Origin: Planctomycetota bacterium | GTDB lineage: Bacteria > Planctomycetota > Planctomycetia > Pirellulales > Pirellulaceae | DNA length: 50,105 nucleotides | Direction of reading: 5' to 3' | Assembly (NCBI GenBank): GCA_029979005.1 | Contig: JAPOIJ010000015.1 | Span: 1-50,105 of the forward strand | Shown: one piece after another, positions 28,421-36,810 of the stretch | Layout: every line of letters starts with the position of its first letter | Position numbering within the stretch: the stretch's first letter is position 1 | Program-made: the position numbers and the translations under genes | The notes under the pieces: generated by a model | Database searches by the model: none | What the model saw: the letters and a program-made list of their open reading frames with translations, nothing else | Told to the model about the DNA's origin: nothing

Positions 28421-28423
28421 GCG

Positions 28424-29944
28424 TTATGCGGCTCGCTGTTGCGACGTCTGTTTGCAAATGGATGCCGCAAATTGTTCAATTTGTTGTTTGAGATCGTTAA
28501 GTTTTACCGCTTGTTCCGCGTACTTGGCTCGACTGGATTTGAGTTCGGCGTTCGCCTCTTGGAACATCGTACTTAACGATTCGATGTGCTCATTTTTCCG
28601 TCGGATGATTTCAGCTTTTTTCAATAGAAGTTCGTCCATTTGATCGACCAGGTCATCGATGAACTTGTCTTTGTTTTCGAGATCCTTTTTCTTTCTGGCA
28701 ATGATGGTTTGGATTTGCCGCGATTGTTTTTCAATATGTTGGTGCTTCTTGTGTAATTCATTAGGAAGTTGGTTTAAGCGAGCAATGGCTTGATTCAATT
28801 CTTGCTGCAGGCGAGTGACTTGCGTGTTTTGAAAAACTGGATTGTTGGGGTACAGGCAATGAGTGTCCCAGTCGGTCTCAGCAGTTTGGATTTCACGTGA
28901 ATTAGTTTTGAGGATTTGAGCCGGGAAATGCAGGGGCTCGTTTGAAGCTCGTGCTTTCACACCAATTTCAACCATAGCCTCAATCAATTGATGCATTCGC
29001 TGCCTTGCCGAACCTCGGTGTTCGAGATGGTCGCGAAGGGCAGTTTGTTGGTAAAAAAGTTTTGGTGGCGGGGGATTTTCAAGCTCTTTTAAAACGTCGT
29101 TGATATGAAGCGGAGCTGATATTGTCCACGCGGAATTGACGTAAGATGGAGTATTGTTGAAATCAAGGATTGCGGTAGGTCTGTTTTTTGTGACGCTGTC
29201 GAGGTAGAGCGTTGACGGTGTCGTGATGACGGCATCAGATAGTTCAACCATGTCGGAGAGAGTATGCGGGCGGTCCGATTGGTCGCGACGACGCGGAAGA
29301 TTTAATTCTTCGTGGAGCCCATCGGTTAGCCGCCAGTTAACTTCGACAGACCTGCCATTGATTATTCCATTTTTCTCAAGTCTTTTGCGGAGCGCCTCGA
29401 TTGATTGAACGACTTGGTTTCTCTGGGAGGCATTGAACGCAGGTGTGTTCGCGGTCGCAATTAATAGACGAAAAGGTCCCTCTTTTTGGATGGGTAAATA
29501 CTCGCTATCGAATACCGAGTCGAACCGCGGAAGTCCGGTGACTTCACATTTCCCGCTATTCCCCCACGACTCAAGATGCCGAGCTTGTGAGTTTCCAATG
29601 CAGGCGAGTTTGTGGCCGATCATCGGCTGGAAAATTGAACCGTCTGCAATAGTTGGGTTTTGCCAGGTGTTCCTGTATTCGAGGATGCCGTCAGCAAGGA
29701 TCAAAATTGGAATTTGAGTGGATTCGTAAATTCGTCGCAGAGCTGATATTTCATCCCAGCGATAATGCATGTGGGTGATAACAATTCCGGTATCGTTCGG
29801 AGGCTCCCAAGTATGGATGGCAGTGTCGACGAGCTCGCATTCCACGGGACAATCTGACATCCAACTGGAATAGTTGGTGTTCTGGTTGGCATACGGGTTT
29901 AGGATGTAGGCTTTGGGGGTGGACACTAAAATTGAATTGAGCAA
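28424..29944 (-). CDS. GT-B-like protein with long C-terminal coiled coil
   Basis: A 506-residue cytoplasmic protein. Residues about 8-340 have the alternating strand/helix pattern of GT-B glycosyl/glycerophosphotransferases: a first Rossmann-like half (I-V-I-T-H-M-H, I-P-I-L-I-L-A-D-G), the G-H-K-L-A-C-I-G-N-S-Q-A-R linker with V-T-G-L-P-R-F-D, and a second half ending in L-S-D-A-V-I-T-T-P-S-T-L-Y-L-D-S-V, like the sugar/nucleotide-binding end of CDP-glycerol or capsule-type transferases. Residues about 380-500 are a strongly charged coiled coil (Lys/Glu/Gln heptads). The family is not certain and no donor can be named. The first codon is a TTG; the next in-frame starts are GTG at 29926 and ATG at 29860, so the true N-terminus is uncertain. 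It converges on the OPT partner gene and is divergent from yacG. Confidence 0.7.
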   Translation of the reverse strand: MLNSILVSTPKAYILNPYANQNTNYSSWMSDCPVECELVDTAIHTWEPPNDTGIVITHMHYRWDEISALRRIYESTQIPILILADGILEYRNTWQNPTIADGSIFQPMIGHKLACIGNSQARHLESWGNSGKCEVTGLPRFDSVFDSEYLPIQKEGPFRLLIATANTPAFNASQRNQVVQSIEALRKRLEKNGIINGRSVEVNWRLTDGLHEELNLPRRRDQSDRPHTLSDMVELSDAVITTPSTLYLDSVTKNRPTAILDFNNTPSYVNSAWTISAPLHINDVLKELENPPPPKLFYQQTALRDHLEHRGSARQRMHQLIEAMVEIGVKARASNEPLHFPAQILKTNSREIQTAETDWDTHCLYPNNPVFQNTQVTRLQQELNQAIARLNQLPNELHKKHQHIEKQSRQIQTIIARKKKDLENKDKFIDDLVDQMDELLLKKAEIIRRKNEHIESLSTMFQEANAELKSSRAKYAEQAVKLNDLKQQIEQFAASICKQTSQQRAA

Positions 29945-30132
29945 GGGAATGGGGGAAATGGTTTGGCTGTTTCGCCTTCAGAACCCATAAAAAATAACAC
30001 CTCACCTTGTAATTACCCAGATTGATTCAGTGCTTGCTAGCGTTTGGGCGGTTGAATTTCGACCGTGAAACAGTCAAATTAGTGGCGTTGGGAATCGTGC
30101 TCGCACGGCGTCCGGCGATATGGGAAAGCTTG

Positions 30133-30142
30133 TTTTGCAAAA
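30133..30142. promoter_or_regulatory. Short palindrome upstream of yacG
   Basis: TTTTGCAAAA, a perfect 10-bp palindrome, ends 18 bp before the yacG start codon in the divergent gap. It may be a small operator or chance in A/T-rich sequence. Confidence 0.2.
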
Positions 30143-30160
30143 TTCTAAAATATTAGGCCG

Positions 30161-30484
30161 ATGAATTACGAACCCTCCAATGAATTTGAGAGCAGCGGAT
30201 CGATGACTCCTCACAGTTCCGGCTCAAATTCTTCGAATCCAAAAAAAGCTTCGGCATCCCCTCGCGCTGCTTCCGGCTCGAACGCGGCATCGGACGAGAG
30301 AACCCAGTGCCAATGTTCGTACTGCGGAACGAAATTCTTCCGAGAAGAATCAAAATCCATGCCGTTCTGCAGTAATCGTTGTAAACAAATTGATTTAGGG
30401 ATGTGGCTCAATGAGTCATATCGTCTGCCTTACGAAGGAGAGTCTTCGCTAAAGCAATATGAAACGTTGGAGGAAGACGAGTAG
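30161..30484 (+). CDS. yacG: YacG-type zinc-binding DNA gyrase inhibitor with extended N-terminus
   Basis: The C-terminal half is a YacG domain: C52-x2-C55-x14-C70-x3-C74 (zinc ribbon) followed by I-D-L-G-x-W-L, which in E. coli YacG binds gyrase B and inhibits gyrase. The 107-residue length exceeds the usual 55-65 because of a Ser/Asn/Gly/Pro-rich N-terminal extension of about 45 residues and a 20-residue acidic tail. The CxC context C50-Q-C52 adds a fifth cysteine. It is transcribed away from the coiled-coil GT-B-like gene. Domain call is secure; gyrase inhibition here is from family knowledge. Confidence 0.85.
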   Translation: MNYEPSNEFESSGSMTPHSSGSNSSNPKKASASPRAASGSNAASDERTQCQCSYCGTKFFREESKSMPFCSNRCKQIDLGMWLNESYRLPYEGESSLKQYETLEEDE

Positions 30485-30631
30485 ATTGATCGTTGATTGG
30501 TCTTAGTCTTTCAATGGCAATGAATGTAGCGTAGCTTCGATTGGAAAAAGTCGAAAATTATTCACGAGTCAAGAGAGTCTATGTTGTTATTCAAGCCTCA
30601 ATGAGAATAGAATTCCCTACATTCTGCGACG

Positions 30632-30667
30632 GGCAACAGCATTGGCAACAGGATTGGCAAGAGTTTT
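30632..30667 (+). repeat. Three tandem 12-bp imperfect repeats
   Basis: Three adjacent 12-bp units, GGCAACAGCATT, GGCAACAGGATT and GGCAAGAGTTTT, lie 60-95 bp upstream of the start codon at 30727. Units one and two differ at one base; unit three keeps GGCAA. The position is consistent with a regulator-binding array in the promoter of the membrane-protein gene. Confidence 0.7.
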
Positions 30668-30726
30668 GTTTCGGCGAAGGCTGGTCGTGTCGGTAGATTG
30701 AAATTAAACACCAGGAACGTGCATCA

Positions 30727-32010
30727 ATGACTGAACAGCCTGTAATCGTGCAGAAAATATCTTGGATCAATTTGTGTCCATGGGTTTTAATTTTCAAAAC
30801 TTTTTCAATCGCTGCGGGAACCGGTGTTTTAGCTTTCGCCCTCGTGGGTGTTTTGTTATCCCCGTTGGGCTGGATTATCAGCGAGAACCTCTTTCTTGAA
30901 GACGCCAGTAATCGGAGTGTGCAGTTAACTGAGATTGTTGAAAATAACCGAAGTCCCTATCGCAGCGTTTTTGCTCCAGCAAGCGGTGCAGACTCGGTTG
31001 CTGTTCAAATTTCAGGGGTGGCGTTGCAGGGGCCGCAACTAGTCTTTCGCCAAATCGAAAGACCCTTCGAATTTATTTTTAGTTCAGACGTTAGTTTAAG
31101 AGAGCTCGCCTATTTTGTGTTCGGGGGGATTTGGACCGTTATAGTTTGGTCGTTTGCCGGTCTTGCGATTGTCAGGATCAGCCTCTTGAGATTGACCCGG
31201 AATGAACGAATTGGGATTGATGATGGGTTTGGGTTTGCAGCTGGCAATTGGAAGACCGCGGTAGGGGCGGTCGGGATACCCATATTCGCTGTCCTGCTGC
31301 TTTGCATCCCCGGAGCGATGATAGGGTTGTTGATGAACTTTGAATTCGGTGCTTTCTTGGCGGCGATTCTGTGGGTGTTTGTGTTACTCTTTGGCGGTTT
31401 GGCTGCATTGTTGCTGTTAGGGTTAATGTTCGGCTGGCCGCTGATGGTGGCTAGTGTCGGGTGTGAGGGTCAGAACGCGTTTGATGCGATGACGCGTGGA
31501 TATGCGTACACCTTTCAGCGTCCGTTTCATTACGCTTTTTATGCTCTGGTTGCCATTTTGATCGGCAGTTTTGCGTGGGTCGTTATTGGGGGCTTAACGC
31601 AGGGCGTGATAGATATGTCCAGTTGGTCGTCATCCTGGGGAGCCAATGTCTCCCAACCGGATCGCTTTGATCAAATCGCTACCGGGGTTGATGGGAATGG
31701 GGATGAGTTAACGGGTTGGGGGCACACAGGGCATTCGGTACTTCACTTTTTCAATTCGATCCTCAAAACATTAGCGGCGGCATTTCTCTATAGTCTTTTT
31801 TGGTGCATGGCATCTGCGATTTATTTGGTACTTCGTTTTAATGTGGACGAAACGGAGATGGATGAGATTTTCCTTGTGGATGAAAAACGAACTTATCAGT
31901 TACCGCCGCTAAAGACTGATTCAAATGGAATTCCACAGATTCAAAAAACAGCGTCCGTGGAGAGTGTTGACTCGTCACCGGAGGAAGCGGCTACTCCTGA
32001 AAATGAATAG
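30727..32010 (+). CDS. Unknown polytopic membrane protein
   Basis: I do not recognise the family of this 427-residue protein. Hydrophobic segments occur at about residues 20-45, 120-145, 172-200, 205-240, 260-290 and 335-362, so it probably spans the membrane six times. A periplasmic stretch of about 75 residues follows the first helix. A conserved-looking stretch G-Y-A-Y-T-F-Q-R-P-F-H-Y-A-F-Y-A precedes helix five. The acidic C-terminal tail (D-E-T-E-M-D-E onward, Pro/Ser/Glu-rich) is likely cytoplasmic. Such proteins are frequent among hypothetical planctomycete proteins. It precedes the nucleoside transporter by 166 bp, same direction; a functional link is not shown. Three 12-bp repeats lie upstream. 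Confidence 0.75.
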   Translation: MTEQPVIVQKISWINLCPWVLIFKTFSIAAGTGVLAFALVGVLLSPLGWIISENLFLEDASNRSVQLTEIVENNRSPYRSVFAPASGADSVAVQISGVALQGPQLVFRQIERPFEFIFSSDVSLRELAYFVFGGIWTVIVWSFAGLAIVRISLLRLTRNERIGIDDGFGFAAGNWKTAVGAVGIPIFAVLLLCIPGAMIGLLMNFEFGAFLAAILWVFVLLFGGLAALLLLGLMFGWPLMVASVGCEGQNAFDAMTRGYAYTFQRPFHYAFYALVAILIGSFAWVVIGGLTQGVIDMSSWSSSWGANVSQPDRFDQIATGVDGNGDELTGWGHTGHSVLHFFNSILKTLAAAFLYSLFWCMASAIYLVLRFNVDETEMDEIFLVDEKRTYQLPPLKTDSNGIPQIQKTASVESVDSSPEEAATPENE

Positions 32011-32055
32011 CGCCCTGTTTGCCGGCTGGTTATTAAGTCATTACATTGACTCGAT

Positions 32056-32075
32056 TCAATCGTTGTTTCGATTGA
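32056..32075. other. Hairpin between membrane-protein and nucleoside-transporter genes
   Basis: A perfect 7-bp stem TCAATCG/CGATTGA with 6-nt loop TTGTTT lies 46 bp after the stop of the membrane-protein gene. No T run follows, so termination is uncertain. Confidence 0.35.
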
Positions 32076-32176
32076 GGGCGTGGCCAGTCACGCTGGCTGA
32101 ACTTGGGGAGCTGTCAGGCGGTTGATTTGTCTAGGACGCGATCGATAACCAGTTGAAGCGGTAATTGAGGCGAAAA

Positions 32177-33706
32177 ATGGAAACACTAAATTGGATTAGC
32201 TTGGCCGGTATTTTTGTCATGGTCGCGCTTGCTTGGACGGTTAGTTCCCATCGCACACGTGTTAATTGGCGGTTGGTCGCGATTGGGATTTTATTGCAGG
32301 CTGCGCTGGCTGCGGTTTTGTTTGAGTCTCAAAATTGGACGTTCACGGAAAACTATCGAAACTTTACCGAATTGCAGCAAGCCGTTGATTCCGGTGAGAT
32401 ATCGGTTGAGGCGGTGGATCAGTATCTCTCAGCTGATGATTCGGCTACGTACGGAGCACTGAGTACTGAGATTCAGGCAGGAACAAAAACGTTGGCGGAG
32501 GTAAACGGTTCTCTTGGTGAGATGGCCATTGCGAAATATCCAAGTGGAATTTTATTCGCCGGGGTGAACGCATTTTTTGCTGCCATCAATGATTATGTTA
32601 AGGAAGGTGCTTCCTTTGTATTTCGAGCCAATGCGATTCCTGAGGGTAATCCGACCGATCCAATGGTCCTGCTTGGGACCTTTGCATTTGGCGTTCTGCC
32701 GACTGTGATTTTCTTTGCCTCGCTAATGTCGATCTTGTATTACCTAGGCTTGATGCAATTGCTCATTCGGGGGATGGCCTGGGTGATGCAGAAAACGTTG
32801 GGTACGTCCGGTCCAGAGAGTATGGCGGCTGCAGCTAATGTTTTGGTAGGGCACACGGAAGCGCCACTGGTGATTCGGCCTTATGTCGAAAAAATGACAC
32901 GTAGTGAATTAAATGCATTGATGGTGGGCGGCTTTGCCACAATCAGCGGTTCGCTGATGGCCATTTTCGTGTTTTATGGAATTAGCGCGGGGCATCTGCT
33001 AACTGCATCAATTATTTCCGCTCCAGCTGCTCTGGTCATTGCAAAAGTCCTCCAGCCTGAAACTGAAACGCCTGCGGAAGTTGCCTCTGTTTCGATGGCG
33101 CCCGAGCAGGTTGCGACGAATGTTATCGAAGCTGCAGCGATTGGAGCCAGTGACGGTGTCAAGTTAGCAATCAATATCACAGGAATGTTGATTGCGTTTT
33201 TAGCTCTCCTCGCGTTGCTGAATGCAATTGTCATGGGGCTGGGCGAATTGACTCAGTACTTTATAAATCTCGGACGTTCTGGTGACGATGTCGATCTTCA
33301 GTGGTCGATGAATAATCTTTTTTCAATGTTGTTTTATCCACTGGCTTGGATAATGGGAATCGAATCCGGTGACTGTGCAATTGCCGGTGAGTTACTTGGA
33401 AAAAAGGTGGTTGTTAACGAATTCATTGCCTATGCAGAAATGGGCGAGATTATGGATGGAAAAGTTCTCGATGCATCGGGGAATGTAGTCACGATGACTG
33501 ATCGAACCAGAGTGATTTTGACCTACGCCTTGTGTGGATTCTCAAACTTCGGTGCGATTGGAATTCAGATCGGCGGAATTGGCCCACTCGCCCCTGAGCG
33601 GAGGAGTGATCTTGCTCAGTTGGGATTGCGGGCGATGTTTGGTGGAATGCTTGCGGCTTGCATGACCGCTTGCATGGCCGGTGTCATGTACGGATGGTTG
33701 AGTTAA
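32177..33706 (+). CDS. Concentrative nucleoside transporter (CNT/NupC family)
   Basis: Inner-membrane symporter predicted to import nucleosides with sodium or protons. Family motifs are visible: G-H-T-E-A-P-L-V-I-R-P-Y (normally G-Q-T-E), N-E-F-I-A-Y, and T-Y-A-L-C-G-F-S-N-F-G-A-I-G-I-Q-I-G-G. The Gln of the nucleobase-contacting G-Q-T-E motif is His here. At 509 residues it is about 80-100 longer than bacterial NupC: a soluble, acidic, helical stretch of about 70 residues (roughly 58-125) is inserted after the second helix. I chose the ATG at 32177, which has GAGG 6 nt upstream, over an in-frame TTG 12 bp earlier. It converges on the cytidine deaminase and pyrimidine phosphorylase genes, which would process the imported nucleosides. 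Confidence 0.92.
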   Translation: METLNWISLAGIFVMVALAWTVSSHRTRVNWRLVAIGILLQAALAAVLFESQNWTFTENYRNFTELQQAVDSGEISVEAVDQYLSADDSATYGALSTEIQAGTKTLAEVNGSLGEMAIAKYPSGILFAGVNAFFAAINDYVKEGASFVFRANAIPEGNPTDPMVLLGTFAFGVLPTVIFFASLMSILYYLGLMQLLIRGMAWVMQKTLGTSGPESMAAAANVLVGHTEAPLVIRPYVEKMTRSELNALMVGGFATISGSLMAIFVFYGISAGHLLTASIISAPAALVIAKVLQPETETPAEVASVSMAPEQVATNVIEAAAIGASDGVKLAINITGMLIAFLALLALLNAIVMGLGELTQYFINLGRSGDDVDLQWSMNNLFSMLFYPLAWIMGIESGDCAIAGELLGKKVVVNEFIAYAEMGEIMDGKVLDASGNVVTMTDRTRVILTYALCGFSNFGAIGIQIGGIGPLAPERRSDLAQLGLRAMFGGMLAACMTACMAGVMYGWLS

Positions 33707-33722
33707 ACAAATGTTGGAGAGC

Positions 33723-34112
33723 TTAGAATTTGAAGTTCTCTGGGATTAATTCTTCGATGACCCAGTTTTTTACATGCTCGGGATTGTTGGCGTCGACGGC
33801 GATTACCTCGATCTGTTTACCGAATTCCACAATGAATTGGCGGCAGGCTCCACACGGAGTGGCGAACGGGTTGGCTGCAACTGCTATTGCCTGAAATTCT
33901 TGGTGGCCTTCAGAGACCGCTTTGCAAATGGCGGTTCGTTCGGCGCAGATGCAAAGACCATAGGAAGTATTCTCTACATTGCAGCCGGTGTAAATCGAGC
34001 CGTCAACTGTTAAGAGAGCCGCGCCAACGAGGAAGTTGGAGTATGGGGCATAGGCTATCTGCCGGGATTCGATAGCAAGTGAAATCAACTCTTTTTGAAT
34101 TTCTGGCGTCAT
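33723..34112 (-). CDS. cdd: Cytidine deaminase
   Basis: Converts cytidine and deoxycytidine to uridine and deoxyuridine. The catalytic zinc motif C56-A57-E58 and P-C87-G-A-C90 pair are intact, and the N-terminal A-Y-A-P-Y-S-N-F-x-V-G-A-A block is typical of the tetrameric, about 130-residue class. I take the ATG at 34112 (129 residues) rather than the TTG at 34133. Its stop lies 16 bp from that of the nucleoside transporter (convergent), and it follows the pyrimidine phosphorylase gene on the minus strand with a gap of 37 bp, probably as one operon. Confidence 0.95.
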   Translation of the reverse strand: MTPEIQKELISLAIESRQIAYAPYSNFLVGAALLTVDGSIYTGCNVENTSYGLCICAERTAICKAVSEGHQEFQAIAVAANPFATPCGACRQFIVEFGKQIEVIAVDANNPEHVKNWVIEELIPENFKF

Positions 34113-34149
34113 GACTGTGTCTCGATGAAACAAAAATAAGGGAACTTTA

Positions 34150-35427
34150 TCAAATCGTTTCCACGATTAATTCTGGCGAAGCGATTGGTTCGTGCGTAAG
34201 TGTGATTGATGATTCAATCAGTGCCGCAGCGTGTTCGACAGTAGGTGCGTCGCAGTAGATATTGGCAATCGGTTTACCAGGTTCGACTCGGTCTCCGATT
34301 TGGACGAGAAACTCGATGCCGATAGAGTGGTCGATAGGATCGCCAATTTGCTTTCTGCCGCCGCCCATTTCGATAATGGCTAATCCAAGTTGATGGGCGT
34401 GGACTTTTTGAACAAACCCCGATTCATTCAGAGTGAGTGGGGTTTTTTTGGCCACGTAACGTTCGGAGTGCAAGTTTCCGCCGTGGCTTTCGACCATTGC
34501 TGCGAGTTTTTCGAATGCTTCACCGGACTCAATGAGCTGGTTGAGTTTTTGTTCTGAATCTTCAAGGTTGGAGTGGACCCCGGCTTGCACGAGTAGGCGA
34601 CTGGCCAAGGCGAAGACAACTTGGGTCACGTCCGAGGGCCCGGCACCCCGAAGTACGTCGGTTGCTTCGTTAATTTCAACTGCGTTTCCAATCATGTTTC
34701 CCAGCGGCTGGTTCATGTCTGTGATTAAGGCGGAAGTTTTGACTCCCATTTCATTTCCAACATGAACCATTAGTTCGGCAAGTTCTCGGGCTTGCTGGAT
34801 CGTTTTCATGAATGCACCTGTTCCCCATTTAATATCTAAGATGAGAGAATCGAGGCCTTCGGCAAATTTTTTACTAAGAATACTGGCGGTTATTAAGGGA
34901 GGAGAGGGGACGGTGCCGGTGACATCCCGCAGGGCGTATAAACGTTTGTCTGCAGGGGCTAGGTTCTTAGATGCACTTGCAATCGAGCAACCATTTTTAT
35001 TGACAATGGAGCGAAACTCATCGATTTTGAGTTCTGTTCGATAGCCAGTAATGGATTCCATTTTGTCGAGCGTGCCCCCGGTTACGCCAAGACCACGCCC
35101 CGATATCTTGGGTACCTTAACACCACAGCAGGCCAGCAGCGGCGCCAGAGCAATCGAGACTTTATCGCCAATCCCACCGGTCGAGTGTTTGTCCACAATT
35201 GTGTGGCCAGGCGGCCACTCGAGCCTTTCGCCTGAATCAACCATGCACTTCGTAAAAACAGCTGTTTCATGAGTTGTCATTCCCTGAAAATAGACTGCCA
35301 TGGCAAAAGCAGACATTTGGTAATCAGGCACGCTATGGTCTGAATATCCTGCCACTAGCCGGCTGATGTCTTCGTCATCTAAGATTTTGCCGTCGCGTTT
35401 GGCCGCAATGATCTGGGCAACATTCAT
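34150..35427 (-). CDS. deoA: Thymidine / pyrimidine-nucleoside phosphorylase
   Basis: Phosphorolyses pyrimidine (deoxy)nucleosides to the free base and (deoxy)ribose 1-phosphate. The signature K-H-S-T-G-G-I-G-D-K and S-G-R-G-L-G-x-T-G-G-T-L-D-K are intact, as are A-L-R-D-V-T-G-T-V and D-I-K-x-G-x-G-A-F. Length (425 residues from ATG 35427) fits the family; a TTG 15 bp upstream is an alternative start. It is first in a minus-strand pair with cdd and opposes the CNT transporter, forming a nucleoside uptake and breakdown set. Whether it is thymidine-specific (DeoA) or a broad Pdp enzyme cannot be told by eye. Confidence 0.94.
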   Translation of the reverse strand: MNVAQIIAAKRDGKILDDEDISRLVAGYSDHSVPDYQMSAFAMAVYFQGMTTHETAVFTKCMVDSGERLEWPPGHTIVDKHSTGGIGDKVSIALAPLLACCGVKVPKISGRGLGVTGGTLDKMESITGYRTELKIDEFRSIVNKNGCSIASASKNLAPADKRLYALRDVTGTVPSPPLITASILSKKFAEGLDSLILDIKWGTGAFMKTIQQARELAELMVHVGNEMGVKTSALITDMNQPLGNMIGNAVEINEATDVLRGAGPSDVTQVVFALASRLLVQAGVHSNLEDSEQKLNQLIESGEAFEKLAAMVESHGGNLHSERYVAKKTPLTLNESGFVQKVHAHQLGLAIIEMGGGRKQIGDPIDHSIGIEFLVQIGDRVEPGKPIANIYCDAPTVEHAAALIESSITLTHEPIASPELIVETI

Positions 35428-35725
35428 TGGTCTATCTTTCAATCGATTAACAACCTGTTTAGAAACCTAGCTGTTGAATCGAAAAAGGTCTAGATGTTTC
35501 TTGGAAGGGTGGTTCGTTCCCGTTGGCTGGGAGGGAATTAGCTACGCTAATTTTGTCGTAATTATTGGGTTTTAGACTCGAGTTGGGGACTGCCCGGTGG
35601 TAACGTGGCAAAAATTCTTCACAGCTGTATAGATAGGACTCGTTCATATTGAATAAGGTCTTTACTATAGAGGCGTTAAAAATTTATTGAGAACCTCAGT
35701 CTGTCTTTTGTGAGCCAAAATTGCC

Positions 35726-36706
35726 ATGGTGAAAGTACTTTTAACAACAACATCTTATCAAGACACGCCGGGTCCACATCATGCGTTGCTAGAGAGTGTC
35801 GGTGTTGAAGTTCAGCGAGAACGCGGTCCGTTATCAGAATCACAAATGCTGGAACTTGCTGGCGAGTTTGATGCATTTCTATGCGGGGACGACGCGATTA
35901 CCCGTAAGGTTCTCGATCGCTCGTTACCTAAGCTCAAGATCATTTCCAAATATGGAATTGGGGTCGACAAAATTGATGTTGAAAGTTGTACCGAATTTGG
36001 GATTCCATTGACGTTTTGTCCGGGGGTGAATCATACGACCGTTGCGGAGCATACGTTCGGTTTATTGCTCGGCGTGTATCGCCATATGCTCGAGCAAGCC
36101 AATGCCGTACGCTCTGGGCGTTGGAAACGAATGACGGGTCACGAGATCATGGGCAAGACGATTGGTGTGATTGGGTTGGGGCGGATTGGAAAAGAGGTTG
36201 TAAAGCGGGCGAGAGCCTTTGAAATGGACGTCGTTGGATTGGATTTGTATTGGCCGGATGAATTTGCCGAAAAATATGAGGTTCGGAGGGCAACTGAATT
36301 TCAAGAGATATTTGAAGGGTGTGATATTATTTCCTTGCACACAAACCTTACCGATGCGACCCGCAATCTAATCCGCGAGGAGACGCTCGCTTTAATGAAA
36401 CCTGGAGTTGTGTTGGTGAATTGTGCCCGAGGTGAACTGGTCAATTCCATCGATATGGCTCAGGCTTTGGAAAATGGAACTGTGGGTGGCTATGCGACCG
36501 ATGTGCTTGATCAAGAGCCGCCGGCAGAGGATCATCCTTTGTTGAAGGCAAAGAATTGTCTCATCACGCCTCACATTGGTTCACGAACTTTTGAATCGGT
36601 TGAACGTCAGGCGATGATGGCAACTGAGAATCTGATACGATGTTTGCAGGGCAAGGCTCCGCTGGCTCAAGTCAATGAGGTTCCTGCCCCTGCTCCTCTT
36701 CTTTGA
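35726..36706 (+). CDS. D-isomer-specific 2-hydroxyacid dehydrogenase (SerA/PGDH-like)
   Basis: NAD(P)-dependent dehydrogenase that would interconvert a 2-hydroxy acid and its 2-keto acid. The Rossmann motif G150-L-G152-R-I-G155 and the catalytic set Arg235 (N-C-A-R-G-E), Glu264 (D-Q-E-P-P) and His283 (P-H-I-G-S) are all present. The 326-residue protein lacks the C-terminal ACT/regulatory domains of SerA. It is the first of three co-directional dehydrogenase genes (gaps 104 and 89 bp). Similar to phosphoglycerate dehydrogenase in sequence, but the context of an Ldh-family enzyme and an SDR suggests a catabolic hydroxy acid or sulfonate rather than serine synthesis. This is inference. Confidence 0.9.
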   Translation: MVKVLLTTTSYQDTPGPHHALLESVGVEVQRERGPLSESQMLELAGEFDAFLCGDDAITRKVLDRSLPKLKIISKYGIGVDKIDVESCTEFGIPLTFCPGVNHTTVAEHTFGLLLGVYRHMLEQANAVRSGRWKRMTGHEIMGKTIGVIGLGRIGKEVVKRARAFEMDVVGLDLYWPDEFAEKYEVRRATEFQEIFEGCDIISLHTNLTDATRNLIREETLALMKPGVVLVNCARGELVNSIDMAQALENGTVGGYATDVLDQEPPAEDHPLLKAKNCLITPHIGSRTFESVERQAMMATENLIRCLQGKAPLAQVNEVPAPAPLL

Positions 36707-36810
36707 TCCCCCTGAGGCATGGATTGCGCGAGGGCTGTTGAGAATAAATACAATTAAGTTGGGCTTGGTAACTCATTTACCGCCGCCGATTTACAAATAA
36801 GAGAAAATTT

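Noticed and set aside
35459-35647. 62-codon minus-strand frame in the gap between deoA and the hydroxyacid dehydrogenase gene
   Set aside because: No recognisable features, no ribosome site, and it occupies the only space for two divergent promoters.
35726-36706. Assignment of the hydroxyacid dehydrogenase as SerA (serine synthesis)
   Set aside because: No ACT or intervening domain and no serine-pathway neighbours; the context favours a catabolic role, so no symbol was given.
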